A stretch of 64,000 bases of DNA from Leptospira abararensis (lineage in GTDB: Bacteria; Spirochaetota; Leptospiria; Leptospirales; Leptospiraceae): contig NZ_JAFFPR010000047.1 in the NCBI RefSeq assembly GCF_016918735.1, positions 62,001-126,000 on the forward strand, in the 5' to 3' direction. The notes below the pieces were generated by a model. That model was not told the DNA's origin. It ran no database searches and saw only the letters and a program-made list of their open reading frames with translations. The stretch's first letter is position 1. Each line of letters opens with the position of its first letter. Of the stretch, positions 29,000 to 37,541 are shown piece by piece. The position numbers and the translations under genes are program-made.

Positions 29000-29764
29000 A
29001 TGAAACTCTATCGAATTTTCTCTTTTTTCCTTTTTGCCATCATTCTTAACTCCTGTGCTTCAGGTGTGAAGAGTCGGTCTTTACTTTTTCGTAGTAATGA
29101 GTTTGCAATTTATACTGTAGCTCGAGATAAAATCAGCTTAAAGTCAGAGACGGCTGTATCTAAAACATTTGCCCATCCTGTGGAAATCACAGAAGAAAAA
29201 GTTTTGGATTTGCTTGGAAACATTCGGTTTCGGGAAGAAAGTTCTTATGGTGATGTAAACCAATACGTTTTTGAAGAAAAAGAAATCAAAGAGTTTGCAT
29301 TGGATCTTGTGGATGGTTTACAAAAACTAAAACCAGACCAACTACTTCTTGTTATCTCTAAATACAATCCAGTGAAGTCTGTTGTTTCTCATTATTCCCG
29401 AACTGGATTTTACATTTGGTCTTCTGAAACTTCTATAGAAATTTTGTTTGGAGAACTCCAAAAAGAAATCACTTACGATGAACAAGGAAATTACTACGAC
29501 TGGTCAAATATCCCTGACATTCCTTTTGAACATTTCCCACAATCAACATACATATTGCAAGGCCAAGGTTTTTCTTTTAAAAAAGTCTCTGGATTTCGTA
29601 ATAAACACTGGTTAGTTTTTGATAAAGCCGATTTGGCAAAATTGAAATTTGAAAAAAGAAAGAAAACCACCGTAACTGAAGTAACAAACTCAGTTGATGC
29701 CGATCTCAAACCAGAAAGGAAAATTTCAAAGGATGAGGAAGAGGGAATACTAAACGAAGAATAA
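29000..29764 (+). CDS. Putative lipoprotein
   Basis: The 254-residue protein starts MKLYRIFSFFLFAIILNSCASG, a signal peptide with a convincing spirochaetal lipobox ending in Cys at about residue 19. The mature part is mixed alpha/beta without a recognised family. The C-terminal 40 residues are highly charged and Lys/Glu-rich (KKTTVTEV, KPERKISKDEEEG). It follows the STAS gene with the same orientation and may be co-transcribed with it. Confidence 0.78.
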   Translation: MKLYRIFSFFLFAIILNSCASGVKSRSLLFRSNEFAIYTVARDKISLKSETAVSKTFAHPVEITEEKVLDLLGNIRFREESSYGDVNQYVFEEKEIKEFALDLVDGLQKLKPDQLLLVISKYNPVKSVVSHYSRTGFYIWSSETSIEILFGELQKEITYDEQGNYYDWSNIPDIPFEHFPQSTYILQGQGFSFKKVSGFRNKHWLVFDKADLAKLKFEKRKKTTVTEVTNSVDADLKPERKISKDEEEGILNEE

Positions 29765-29771
29765 ATTTGTA

Positions 29772-31442
29772 TTAGTCTTCTTTTCTGATGACGGTTCTAT
29801 CCGTTTGGATGCTACCGTCGGTTCCCAAATAAAAATGAGTTTTCCCAACCAGTGAATTGATACCCATGCGGTAGTTTTTTCCTGCTCCAAAACTAAGATC
29901 TACTCCAGGAAACACTTCTCTCTCCACATCAACAAAGGCCTCTGGGTTTGGTTCGTACGAACCAAGAGCTGTTTCGAACTGTTTAGTTTGTGCTTCTAAA
30001 ACTTTTGTGAATTTTTCATTAGCATCTTTTAATTTAGTGATGGTTTCTTTTTCTTCAAGTGTCAGATCTTTTTTCTGACTTTTTTCCACGAGTTTTGTGA
30101 GTGTTAGTTGGACTTTGTGCAGAGTGATTTCTTTGTCCGCGATTTCCTTTTTCATCCGATTGAGTTCATCAAGTAACTCTGGAGGGGTTCCAATCGCCAC
30201 TTTGGTTTTGGTTTCCACAACGGCACCGAGTTTGGCACAAGTGAGTGAGTTCCCAGCGATGACTGTTCCTCCAATAACTTCCCCTCGGCCTCCGACAACT
30301 CGGATAAAATCTTTGGCAGAAAGTTCAGAGTGCATCACAGCTTCCTCTACAAAAATACTTCCTTGGGCAGTAAGTTTGCCTTGTTCTACGAATTTAGCAT
30401 AGATATTTCCTTCAGATTCGATATAACCTTCACCCCGTCCCATAAACCCACCTGACAAAACAATGTCGCCTTTCGCCTTGAGAAATGCTTTTCCTACAGA
30501 ATTACGAATGATGATACTTCCACTTGTAGTTAAGGAAAATCCATCTCCAATCTTTTCTTCGACGATAATGGTTCCAGGAAAGTCAATATTTCCGGTGGAA
30601 TAGTCAACGGCTTCCAATTGGATCACTTCATCTACTTTGATTTCCAGGGCTGCCGATAGAACAGGTCGGCCTGCGATTTTAGCGTACAGTTTGTCCCCCT
30701 TTAGTTCCACGTTTGCTCCAAGATTCCAGTCGATGGTTTTTTCTTCTTGGTAAGGGATCATGGATCCATTGACAGTTTTTCCGAATTCTCCTTTTTTGGG
30801 AGGGATGCGTTCGGCAATTAAATCGCCTGGTTTGACCGATTGGATGACTCCAATTTTTTTATAATCAATACGTCCATGTTCGTCTTCTTCTAACTGAGGT
30901 TTGTTGTCGGATCGGAAGTAAATTTTAATTTCCCCATCTTTTCCTGCAATAGGTGGATACCCTTTCGCAATGGTATAGGGCACAAAAAAGTCGGGATTTT
31001 TGACTTGGTTTTGAATCACCAAGTCAAGGATTCCAACAGAGATACCAACAGAAGCTATCTGTTCACGTAACTGGTATTCTGTGAGAAGGGCTCCACCATG
31101 TTTGGGCGGATGGAGGACCATCTTGGCTTCCATATAGTCTTCGGAGATAGTGATATCTGCATAAGAGTTTACCGGATCACCTTTGGACCAGGTGCCAATT
31201 TCCACAGGTTTGTTTTCTGCTAAGGCAACTGCTTTTTTGATTTGTTCTGAATTATAACCTTCTACGCCAAAAAGTTGCACTCGTGCTAAGACATCTTTGT
31301 AATCGACTTTTTTTCCTTTGGGTCCAGGTTTCGTGATTTTTAATACGGCTTTACCAGAGGAGTTTTCGATTTGGAAATAACCGTTTTCGTTGGCTTCTAA
31401 ATCTTGGAGGATTCTGTCTGTATAGGAGTCTGGGCCTGGCAT
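29772..31442 (-). CDS. FapA/DUF342 family protein
   Basis: The 556-residue protein has the DUF342 layout. The N-terminal segment carries the repeated VKPGDLIAERIPPKKGEFGKTVNG motif. A right-handed beta-helix region follows (about residues 250-390, with regularly spaced Gly/Val such as GSIIIRNSVGKAFLKAKGDIVLSGGFMG). A coiled coil then spans about residues 410-480 (LNRMKKEIADKEITLHKVQ). The C-terminal FGAGKNYRMGINSLVG ends the protein. FapA-type proteins are linked to polar localisation and flagellar or regulatory roles in other bacteria; the function here is inferred only. The divergent lipoprotein gene ends eight bases away. Confidence 0.85.
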   Translation of the reverse strand: MPGPDSYTDRILQDLEANENGYFQIENSSGKAVLKITKPGPKGKKVDYKDVLARVQLFGVEGYNSEQIKKAVALAENKPVEIGTWSKGDPVNSYADITISEDYMEAKMVLHPPKHGGALLTEYQLREQIASVGISVGILDLVIQNQVKNPDFFVPYTIAKGYPPIAGKDGEIKIYFRSDNKPQLEEDEHGRIDYKKIGVIQSVKPGDLIAERIPPKKGEFGKTVNGSMIPYQEEKTIDWNLGANVELKGDKLYAKIAGRPVLSAALEIKVDEVIQLEAVDYSTGNIDFPGTIIVEEKIGDGFSLTTSGSIIIRNSVGKAFLKAKGDIVLSGGFMGRGEGYIESEGNIYAKFVEQGKLTAQGSIFVEEAVMHSELSAKDFIRVVGGRGEVIGGTVIAGNSLTCAKLGAVVETKTKVAIGTPPELLDELNRMKKEIADKEITLHKVQLTLTKLVEKSQKKDLTLEEKETITKLKDANEKFTKVLEAQTKQFETALGSYEPNPEAFVDVEREVFPGVDLSFGAGKNYRMGINSLVGKTHFYLGTDGSIQTDRTVIRKED

Positions 31443-32510
31443 TTAATTGTATTCTAATAAGTGAGAAAGGACATCTTCTTCTCCATTAGTTTTTAGTTCT
31501 AACTTCGGAGTCATCGAGTCGATCGTATTAATTAGAGTCAGCACTTCCTCAAATTGACAAGAAATTATTCGGGTGAGGTCAATATAAGCCGACCGGAAGT
31601 AAAGGTCGAGTGCATTTACCAAATAAAGGTATTCCGCAAAATCACCGCGATCAGTGTAAAGAATAGGAGTTTTTGCATAATAACATTCAGCTAAAATCCC
31701 ATATCCTGGTTTTGTGCAAACATAATCGACAGCCGTTACTAGATCGGGGTAATGAGGGACTTCCGGCACAAGGATTCCTTCGGTTTGGATTCCTGGAACT
31801 CCATAAGCAACTAACTGAATGGAAGGTTTTAGATTTTTCGTTTGTAGTTCGGTTCCTTCCAAACCGTAAGCTCCAAAAGACAAAAGAATGTAGGTAGTAT
31901 CCTCTTTAAACCCAAATACTTGTCTGGCCCTTTTTTTCGAAAGGGTTGGTTTTCTCCCCACAAGACCAATGTTAGTTGCATCTAAGAAAGAGGGCATGGG
32001 GCAAGAAAAGGGTAAAATGAGTGCTTCTGTGGCAAATTCATATTCTACCTGCAATTGTTCACTTAAATTCCCAAAATAGGAATCGTCTTTGGCATAGTTT
32101 TTATAAATAAAATCCCAGGTAAAGTTACCAAGAAAAATACTTTGGATTCCCGTTTCTAAGGCAATGGTGATAGGAAAAGAAGAGCTATCAGTTAAGATGA
32201 TGGAGATATTATTTTTTTTGCAATATTCGGTTTCTTCCCTAAGAAGCCGGTTTTTGTTTTTTTCAAAGTCTTGGAGTTCTTCTTTGGTCGTTTGTAAATC
32301 AATGGAGAGAGAGTTTTTTTGTGAAACCCCTACGTCCAGTTTGAGATTTCGTGTTTTTAGTTTGGGATGGGTGAAATCTAAAAAGGAAATTCTTGTGCTT
32401 ACTAGGTGGATCTCTTCAATAAATTCGACTGTAAGTAGGCGTTTGATGATATTTCCTGAGCGACTGATATGCCCAAATCCATGGCCTGAGATATAAAAAT
32501 AAATTTTCAT
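31443..32510 (-). CDS. Glycosyltransferase-like protein (UDP-GT/MurG fold)
   Basis: About 355 residues. The N-terminus MKIYFYISGHGFGHISRSGN is the glycine-rich opening of GT-B enzymes that include the L-arabinokinase N-domain and MurG-like transferases. The later DYVCTKPGYGILAECYYAKTPILYTDRGDFAEY stretch resembles a nucleotide-sugar binding site (GYG...E). I start at the ATG at 32510, which overlaps the TrmH stop by four bases; the longer frame to 32552 lies inside that gene. The donor and acceptor are unknown. Confidence 0.75.
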   Translation of the reverse strand: MKIYFYISGHGFGHISRSGNIIKRLLTVEFIEEIHLVSTRISFLDFTHPKLKTRNLKLDVGVSQKNSLSIDLQTTKEELQDFEKNKNRLLREETEYCKKNNISIILTDSSSFPITIALETGIQSIFLGNFTWDFIYKNYAKDDSYFGNLSEQLQVEYEFATEALILPFSCPMPSFLDATNIGLVGRKPTLSKKRARQVFGFKEDTTYILLSFGAYGLEGTELQTKNLKPSIQLVAYGVPGIQTEGILVPEVPHYPDLVTAVDYVCTKPGYGILAECYYAKTPILYTDRGDFAEYLYLVNALDLYFRSAYIDLTRIISCQFEEVLTLINTIDSMTPKLELKTNGEEDVLSHLLEYN

Positions 32511-33340
32511 CGTGTTCTTTGTCGGATGGATTCGTATAAAACAATTCCGCAAGACATAGCTAGGTTTAAAGAGTCAGCCTCTCCGAGCATCGGTAAGTGG
32601 AGAGTGTCATCGGAAAGCCGTTTGGCATCAGTACTAAGTCCATACTGTTCACTTCCGAAAAGAAAAACGGATTTTTCTTTCATATTGACAGATGTATAAA
32701 GAGTTTTCCCTTCTGGTGTTACCGCATAACGTTTGTAACCTTTGTTTTGGAAATTATTAAGGACTTCGTTTAATTCTCCAATATAAACAGGCAAAGTAAA
32801 GATTGTTCCTGTGCTTGCTCGAACCACATTGGGATTAAATAGATCAATTCTTGGATCAGTGACAATTACAAGACCCACTCCAGCCCCTTCCGCTGTTCGT
32901 AAAATGGTACCAAGGTTCCCTGGTTTTTCAACCCCTTCAATAATAAGGACGGGATTTGTATCTAAAGATTTGATTTTTTCCCAAGGCACATGGGCATCAG
33001 GAGTTTCTGCCACAGCTATCAGTCCATCGGGCCTATCTCTATAAGAAATCTTTTCAAAAATTTTACGAGGAAGTTCAAAAACGGGGCAATGTACAGACTG
33101 AATTAATTGTTCTTCGTTTTCTCCCAAAAAACATTCGGGTGATATAAACAAACTTGTGATATTGACGGGCAAACAAGGGATAGGTGAGTTAGGGTTACTT
33201 GTGATTGCTTTTTTGATTTCCCGATACCCTTCAATGAAGAATTTTTTTTCTTCGTCGCGGTTTCTTTTTTCTTTGAGGCCCGCTACCCACTTCACCTTCG
33301 GGTTGGAAAAACTAGTGATGTATTGTCTTCTATTTGGCAT
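32507..33340 (-). CDS. TrmH/SpoU family RNA methyltransferase
   Basis: The 277-residue protein has the SPOUT knot motifs: NPVLIIEGVEKPGNLGTILRTAEGAGVGLVIVTD, LFGSEQYGLS and LPMLGEADSLNLAMSCGIVLYE. These bind S-adenosylmethionine for 2'-O-ribose methylation of rRNA or tRNA. An N-terminal substrate-binding domain of about 80 residues is present. The target nucleotide cannot be read from sequence. It sits in a minus-strand cluster of RNA-methylation genes. Confidence 0.9.
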   Translation of the reverse strand: MPNRRQYITSFSNPKVKWVAGLKEKRNRDEEKKFFIEGYREIKKAITSNPNSPIPCLPVNITSLFISPECFLGENEEQLIQSVHCPVFELPRKIFEKISYRDRPDGLIAVAETPDAHVPWEKIKSLDTNPVLIIEGVEKPGNLGTILRTAEGAGVGLVIVTDPRIDLFNPNVVRASTGTIFTLPVYIGELNEVLNNFQNKGYKRYAVTPEGKTLYTSVNMKEKSVFLFGSEQYGLSTDAKRLSDDTLHLPMLGEADSLNLAMSCGIVLYESIRQRTR

Positions 33341-33364
33341 AGGGCTTAGAAAGGATTCAGTTTT

Positions 33365-34198
33365 TTATCTAGAGAAGAAAGTACAAAATCCAGCAGGGTA
33401 TTTTTTCCCCGATTTTTCAGGAATGAATAACTCAGATGTTTGGTAAGTACCTTTGGTTTTGATTCGTGAAGATAATATCCTTTCTAATGTTAGGGGACTA
33501 AAACCCTGGCTATGGCAACTGAGGATGACAAATTCGGGTTTGGAATCAGAGAGTTCCATGAGGGCATCCATAAGTTCCGGCAAGTTTTCTTCAATCTTCC
33601 AAACCTCTCCTTTGGATCCACGACCAAAACTGGGAGGGTCGAGGATGAGTCCTTGGTATTTTTTCCCCCGTTTGATTTCCCTGCGAATGAACTTCATCAC
33701 ATCATCTACAATCCAACGAACTGGCTTGGTATCGAGGCCAGAGAGTTTTGCATTTTCGCGTGCCCAGTCCACCATTCCTTTGGAAGCATCCACATGACAA
33801 ACTCCCATACCTGCATCCAAACAAGCAAGGGTCGATCCCCCTGAATAAGCAAATAGGTTTAAAACTTCTAGACCTTGTTTCTTTTTTCCAATCTCTCGAA
33901 CACGGTTCCAATTGGTTTCTTGTTCGGGAAATAATCCGATGTGGCCAAAAGGTGTGAGTTTGATTTTGAAGGTTAGGTTAGAAAATTCGATGGTAAAACT
34001 TTCGGGAACTTTCTTTTGGAAATTCCAATGTCCAGAGCCGGAATCATTTTTGATGTATTGTGCATGCAGGTCGTTCCAAATTTCCGGTGTTGCCTTTCCA
34101 TAAGCAGAAGTAGGGGAAGAACGAAGGAGTTTGTACCCACCAACAATTTCCAATTTGGATAAATCACCTGAATCCAAGAGTTCGTAACTTTTTGTCAT
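33365..34198 (-). CDS. SAM-dependent methyltransferase, RlmI-like
   Basis: About 277 residues from the ATG at 34198, which overlaps the upstream phosphatase stop (ATGA). The Rossmann motif is EVLNLFAYSGGSTLACLDAG, the cytosine-methyltransferase-like segment is YQGLILDPPSFGRGSKGEVWK, and a catalytic-type Cys occurs in VILSCHSQGF. This fits the class I family that includes RlmI and related 23S rRNA m5C methyltransferases, though the N-terminal PUA domain of RlmI is not evident. The substrate is inferred. Confidence 0.82.
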   Translation of the reverse strand: MTKSYELLDSGDLSKLEIVGGYKLLRSSPTSAYGKATPEIWNDLHAQYIKNDSGSGHWNFQKKVPESFTIEFSNLTFKIKLTPFGHIGLFPEQETNWNRVREIGKKKQGLEVLNLFAYSGGSTLACLDAGMGVCHVDASKGMVDWARENAKLSGLDTKPVRWIVDDVMKFIRREIKRGKKYQGLILDPPSFGRGSKGEVWKIEENLPELMDALMELSDSKPEFVILSCHSQGFSPLTLERILSSRIKTKGTYQTSELFIPEKSGKKYPAGFCTFFSR

Positions 34199-36126
34199 AC
34201 CAATTCCAGAAAAATAAACGTTAGGTCGTCCTCCCACTCTTTTATTTCTGCTTTAGAAAACGACTCTAAATCCTGTATGAGTTTTCCTTTGAATAGATGG
34301 TTTGGTAGTTCCCGATTGGTTCGCAAAAATTCCAATAAATTGGATTCTCCATACATTTTCCCTTCGGGATTAAAACATTCCAAAACCCCATCACTTAGGA
34401 TAAGGATTCGATCCTTGGGCTCCACTCGGTATGTGGTTTCTTCAATTTGAATTTCGGGGAACACACCAATGATTTTTCCTTTGGGGTGAACTTTGATGAT
34501 TTCACCACTGGCTCTTTGGAGATAAGCACTCGGGTGACCGGCACGTCCAAACCGCCATACCTTTGTCGATGTGTTTAAATACACATAAGAGGCCGTTACA
34601 TATTGAGGATTGCAATTCCCGTATAACACACGATTCATTCCCTCTAAAACTTGTTTGGGAGATGAGATATTATCTTTTTGGGTGGTGAAGGCAACCTTCC
34701 CCATTGCAGAAATGAGAGAGGCTGGAATTCCATGTCCTGAAACATCACAAAGTACAATGCCTATTTCATAGGGATTGGGTGAAAAGAATTCATAGAAATC
34801 TCCACCTACATCTTTCATTGGCAAAATATAAATTTGGATTTGTAAGTTTTTTACATCGGGAATGGTTTTTGGAAGGGACTGCATGAGAATGTCCCGAGAA
34901 ATTTTCCGTTCTCGTCTTAGGCTTGTGACTTGGGCAAGGGCCATATCTTTTTCTTGACGTAATAATTGAATTCGATCAGCCAAAGCAAAGGCAAACAAAG
35001 TGATGTCGGCAAGAGAAGCGATGGGAAATAACATCTCTTCCAGAAATGGATTGGAAGGAAGAATTCCAAATTTGAGTAACCCGTATACTGTGCAGGTAAG
35101 AAGTAACAAAACAAAGGCAATTGCAAAGTAATAAAAAGATCTGAGGCGTTTCCAAATCCCCCAAATCAGCACTCCAAGTAAACTCAAGCAGATTAAAACT
35201 GAAAGCCAACTTACCCCAATGGAAGATTGGGCGATACCGCCAAACAATGCAATTGCGGCATTCAGTAGAGAAAAAAATCCCAAAACTTGATAGAACCGAG
35301 CTATTTTGGGCATTCGGGCTTTTAGTTTTAGAAAATGGGATGTAAATAGAACAAAGAAAAAGAGGCAAATACTGAAAAAAGCGGGGATACCAATTCGTTT
35401 CCAGAAATAAGAATCTGGAACAAAAAAATACCCCCAGAATCCGAGTAAAGAAAGTTGGCCGAGGCCGAAGAAAAACACATAACCAATATAATAAAAGTAA
35501 TTCCTATCTCTTACAAAAAAAGCAATTGCAAGATTGTATAAGATGATGATACCCAAACTTCCAAAAAAAAGTCCATAGACCCATTGTGAGATGTAGTCCT
35601 CTCGTTGGAGATTTCTTTGGTTGGTAAAAACAAATGCAAATTGTAGAGAGATTTCCGAACGAATGGCAACAAGGATGGTTTCTTTTTCGTGCCCGATTCG
35701 GAAGACAAAATTTCTATGAGGAATTTCTCTTTGAAAAACGGGTTGGATATGACCTGATTTGGAAACAATAAAGGTATTGCCGTCGTGTTTGTGGAATAGT
35801 TCCACAAAGTCAATGTTATGTGCTTGAATCAGAAGTAATGGGTATTTGATGGGATCGGGAAAATCTTTGGGATCAAGTTTTAACCAAAGAGTTCCTTCCA
35901 AAAAACCAAAGTTGACAAAATCATCAGTAATCTTTTCGAATTGCCCTGTTTTTAATACAGATTCTACAGGAACAGTGGAAGTTGGATCAATCCAATAGGT
36001 AAATTTGGTTGTGTGGATGATTCTTTCCCCAATGTCGCTTGGAGTTTCGGAAAGAATTGGTTTTGTAAAAGAAAGAAGGATGAGTAAAACTAGAAAAAGG
36101 AATTGGGGCAGGGATATTCTTTTCAA
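34195..36126 (-). CDS. 7TM-DISM sensor with SpoIIE/PP2C phosphatase domain
   Basis: The 643-residue protein has a signal-like N-terminus, an extracellular 7TMR-DISM sensing domain (about residues 30-170), seven membrane helices (about 190-390) and a short coiled coil (LLRQEKDMALAQVTSLRRERK). A C-terminal SpoIIE/RsbU phosphatase completes it, with VGGDFYEFF, CDVSGHGIPASLISAM, ILILSDGVLECF and EWEDDLTFIFLE carrying the metal-binding Asp/Gly residues. It probably dephosphorylates a STAS protein in response to an external ligand (partner-switch inference). Its stop overlaps the methyltransferase start. Confidence 0.92.
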   Translation of the reverse strand: MKRISLPQFLFLVLLILLSFTKPILSETPSDIGERIIHTTKFTYWIDPTSTVPVESVLKTGQFEKITDDFVNFGFLEGTLWLKLDPKDFPDPIKYPLLLIQAHNIDFVELFHKHDGNTFIVSKSGHIQPVFQREIPHRNFVFRIGHEKETILVAIRSEISLQFAFVFTNQRNLQREDYISQWVYGLFFGSLGIIILYNLAIAFFVRDRNYFYYIGYVFFFGLGQLSLLGFWGYFFVPDSYFWKRIGIPAFFSICLFFFVLFTSHFLKLKARMPKIARFYQVLGFFSLLNAAIALFGGIAQSSIGVSWLSVLICLSLLGVLIWGIWKRLRSFYYFAIAFVLLLLTCTVYGLLKFGILPSNPFLEEMLFPIASLADITLFAFALADRIQLLRQEKDMALAQVTSLRRERKISRDILMQSLPKTIPDVKNLQIQIYILPMKDVGGDFYEFFSPNPYEIGIVLCDVSGHGIPASLISAMGKVAFTTQKDNISSPKQVLEGMNRVLYGNCNPQYVTASYVYLNTSTKVWRFGRAGHPSAYLQRASGEIIKVHPKGKIIGVFPEIQIEETTYRVEPKDRILILSDGVLECFNPEGKMYGESNLLEFLRTNRELPNHLFKGKLIQDLESFSKAEIKEWEDDLTFIFLELV

Positions 36127-36138
36127 TTTTTAGGTCTT

Positions 36139-36164
36139 GGACAGGAGATCCTCGTCCCCTGTCC
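36139..36164 (-). other. Intercistronic stem-loop between gltA and the phosphatase gene
   Basis: GGACAGG (36139-36145) and CCTGTCC (36158-36164) form a perfect seven-base stem with a 12-base loop in the 57-base gap. No T-tract follows on either strand, so it is not a clear intrinsic terminator. It may stabilise the gltA 3' end or lower read-through. Confidence 0.45.
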
Positions 36165-36183
36165 CTATTGTGTTTAAGGTTTT

Positions 36184-37473
36184 TTACGCCTGTTTTTTTG
36201 CGGCTTCGTAAGAGATCTCTTGGGGACCAGTGTAAATTTGGCGTGGTCGACCAATCTTTAAACTAGGATCTTCAATCATCTCTTTCCATTGTGCAATCCA
36301 ACCCGGAAGTCTTCCCATAGCAAACATGACTGTAAACATATTTGTTGGAATCCCTAGAGCACGGTAGATAATTCCTGAATAGAAATCTACGTTTGGATAA
36401 AGTTTTCTTTCTACAAAGTATGGATCGTTCAGAGCTGCTTCTTCCAATTCTTTTGCAATGTCAAGAAGTGGATCTTTGATTCCAAGTTTGTTCAATACTT
36501 TGTCACAAGCTACTTTGATGATTTTGGCACGAGGGTCAAAGTTTTTGTAAACTCGGTGACCAAATCCATTCAATCGGAAACTGGAATTTTTGTCTTTGGC
36601 TTGTTCTACGATTTTTTTAACCGAGAGACCGCTTTTTTTAATTCCTTCCAACATTTCCAATACTTCTTGGTTGGCTCCCCCATGACGTGGTCCCCAAAGG
36701 GCAAGGATTCCTGCAGAGATCGCACCATACAAGTTTGCGAGAGATGATCCCACCAAACGAACAGTAGACGTAGAACAATTTTGTTCGTGGTCAGCATGTA
36801 AGATCAGAAGTAAGTTGAGTGCAGAAACAATTTCTGGATCAATATGATAATCTTCTGCCGGAACCGCAAACATCATGTTCATAAAGTTAGATGCATAATC
36901 TAACTCGTTGAGTGGGTGGATGATGGGTTGACCGATGGATTTTTTGTACGCATAAGCTGCGATCGTTGGGAATTTTGCAAGGAGTCGAATGATGGAGATT
37001 TCTCTGTGTTCCTCATTCATTGGATCATAACTGTCTTGGTAGTAAGTAGATAAACATCCCATCATACATGACATGATCGCCATTGGGTGTCCATCTTTTG
37101 GAAAACCGTTGAACAGGCGTTTGAGATCCTCGTGGATCATTGTATGTTTTGTGATGGAACTATTCCATTCTTTGAGTTGTGCGTCGTTTGGAAGTTTGCC
37201 GTAGATAAGTAAATAAGCTACTTCTGTGAATGTAGACTTAGCGGCCAAATCATCAATAGGAATTCCGCGGTAACGGAGGATCCCTTGTTCTCCATCGAGA
37301 AAGGTAATCTCACTCGTGCAAGCACCTGTATTTAAATAACCGGAATCAATCGTAACATAACCGGACAATTGGCGGAGTTTAGTAATATCAATTGCCTTCT
37401 CGTTTTCGCTTCCCACTAAAATCGGAAGTTCGAACTCTTTTCCATCCACTTTCAGAATTGCCTTTTCGGACAT
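36184..37473 (-). CDS. gltA: Citrate synthase
   Basis: The 429-residue enzyme condenses oxaloacetate and acetyl-CoA, the entry step of the TCA cycle. Catalytic regions are intact: HADHEQNCSTSTVRLVGSS (His), GPRHGGANQEVLEML (His) and LNGFGHRVYKNFDPRAKI, plus the N-terminal beta-sheet extension typical of the hexameric type II enzyme. The ATG is preceded by AGGAGAAGAT. A ten-base hairpin lies immediately upstream in the leader (37490-37517). Confidence 0.97.
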   Translation of the reverse strand: MSEKAILKVDGKEFELPILVGSENEKAIDITKLRQLSGYVTIDSGYLNTGACTSEITFLDGEQGILRYRGIPIDDLAAKSTFTEVAYLLIYGKLPNDAQLKEWNSSITKHTMIHEDLKRLFNGFPKDGHPMAIMSCMMGCLSTYYQDSYDPMNEEHREISIIRLLAKFPTIAAYAYKKSIGQPIIHPLNELDYASNFMNMMFAVPAEDYHIDPEIVSALNLLLILHADHEQNCSTSTVRLVGSSLANLYGAISAGILALWGPRHGGANQEVLEMLEGIKKSGLSVKKIVEQAKDKNSSFRLNGFGHRVYKNFDPRAKIIKVACDKVLNKLGIKDPLLDIAKELEEAALNDPYFVERKLYPNVDFYSGIIYRALGIPTNMFTVMFAMGRLPGWIAQWKEMIEDPSLKIGRPRQIYTGPQEISYEAAKKQA

Positions 37474-37489
37474 ATCTTCTCCTGTATAT

Positions 37490-37517
37490 CTCTGTCTATT
37501 TCTAAGGATAGACAGAG
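37490..37517 (-). other. Perfect 10-bp hairpin in the gltA leader
   Basis: CTCTGTCTAT (37490-37499) and ATAGACAGAG (37508-37517) are perfect inverted arms around an eight-base loop. In the minus-strand transcript the stem ends about seven bases before the gltA AGGAGA site. No T-run follows, so it fits a leader structure or a dyad operator better than a terminator of the upstream transglycosylase gene. Confidence 0.6.
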
Positions 37518-37541
37518 GAAAGGGAGGGGAAAAGCCATTTT

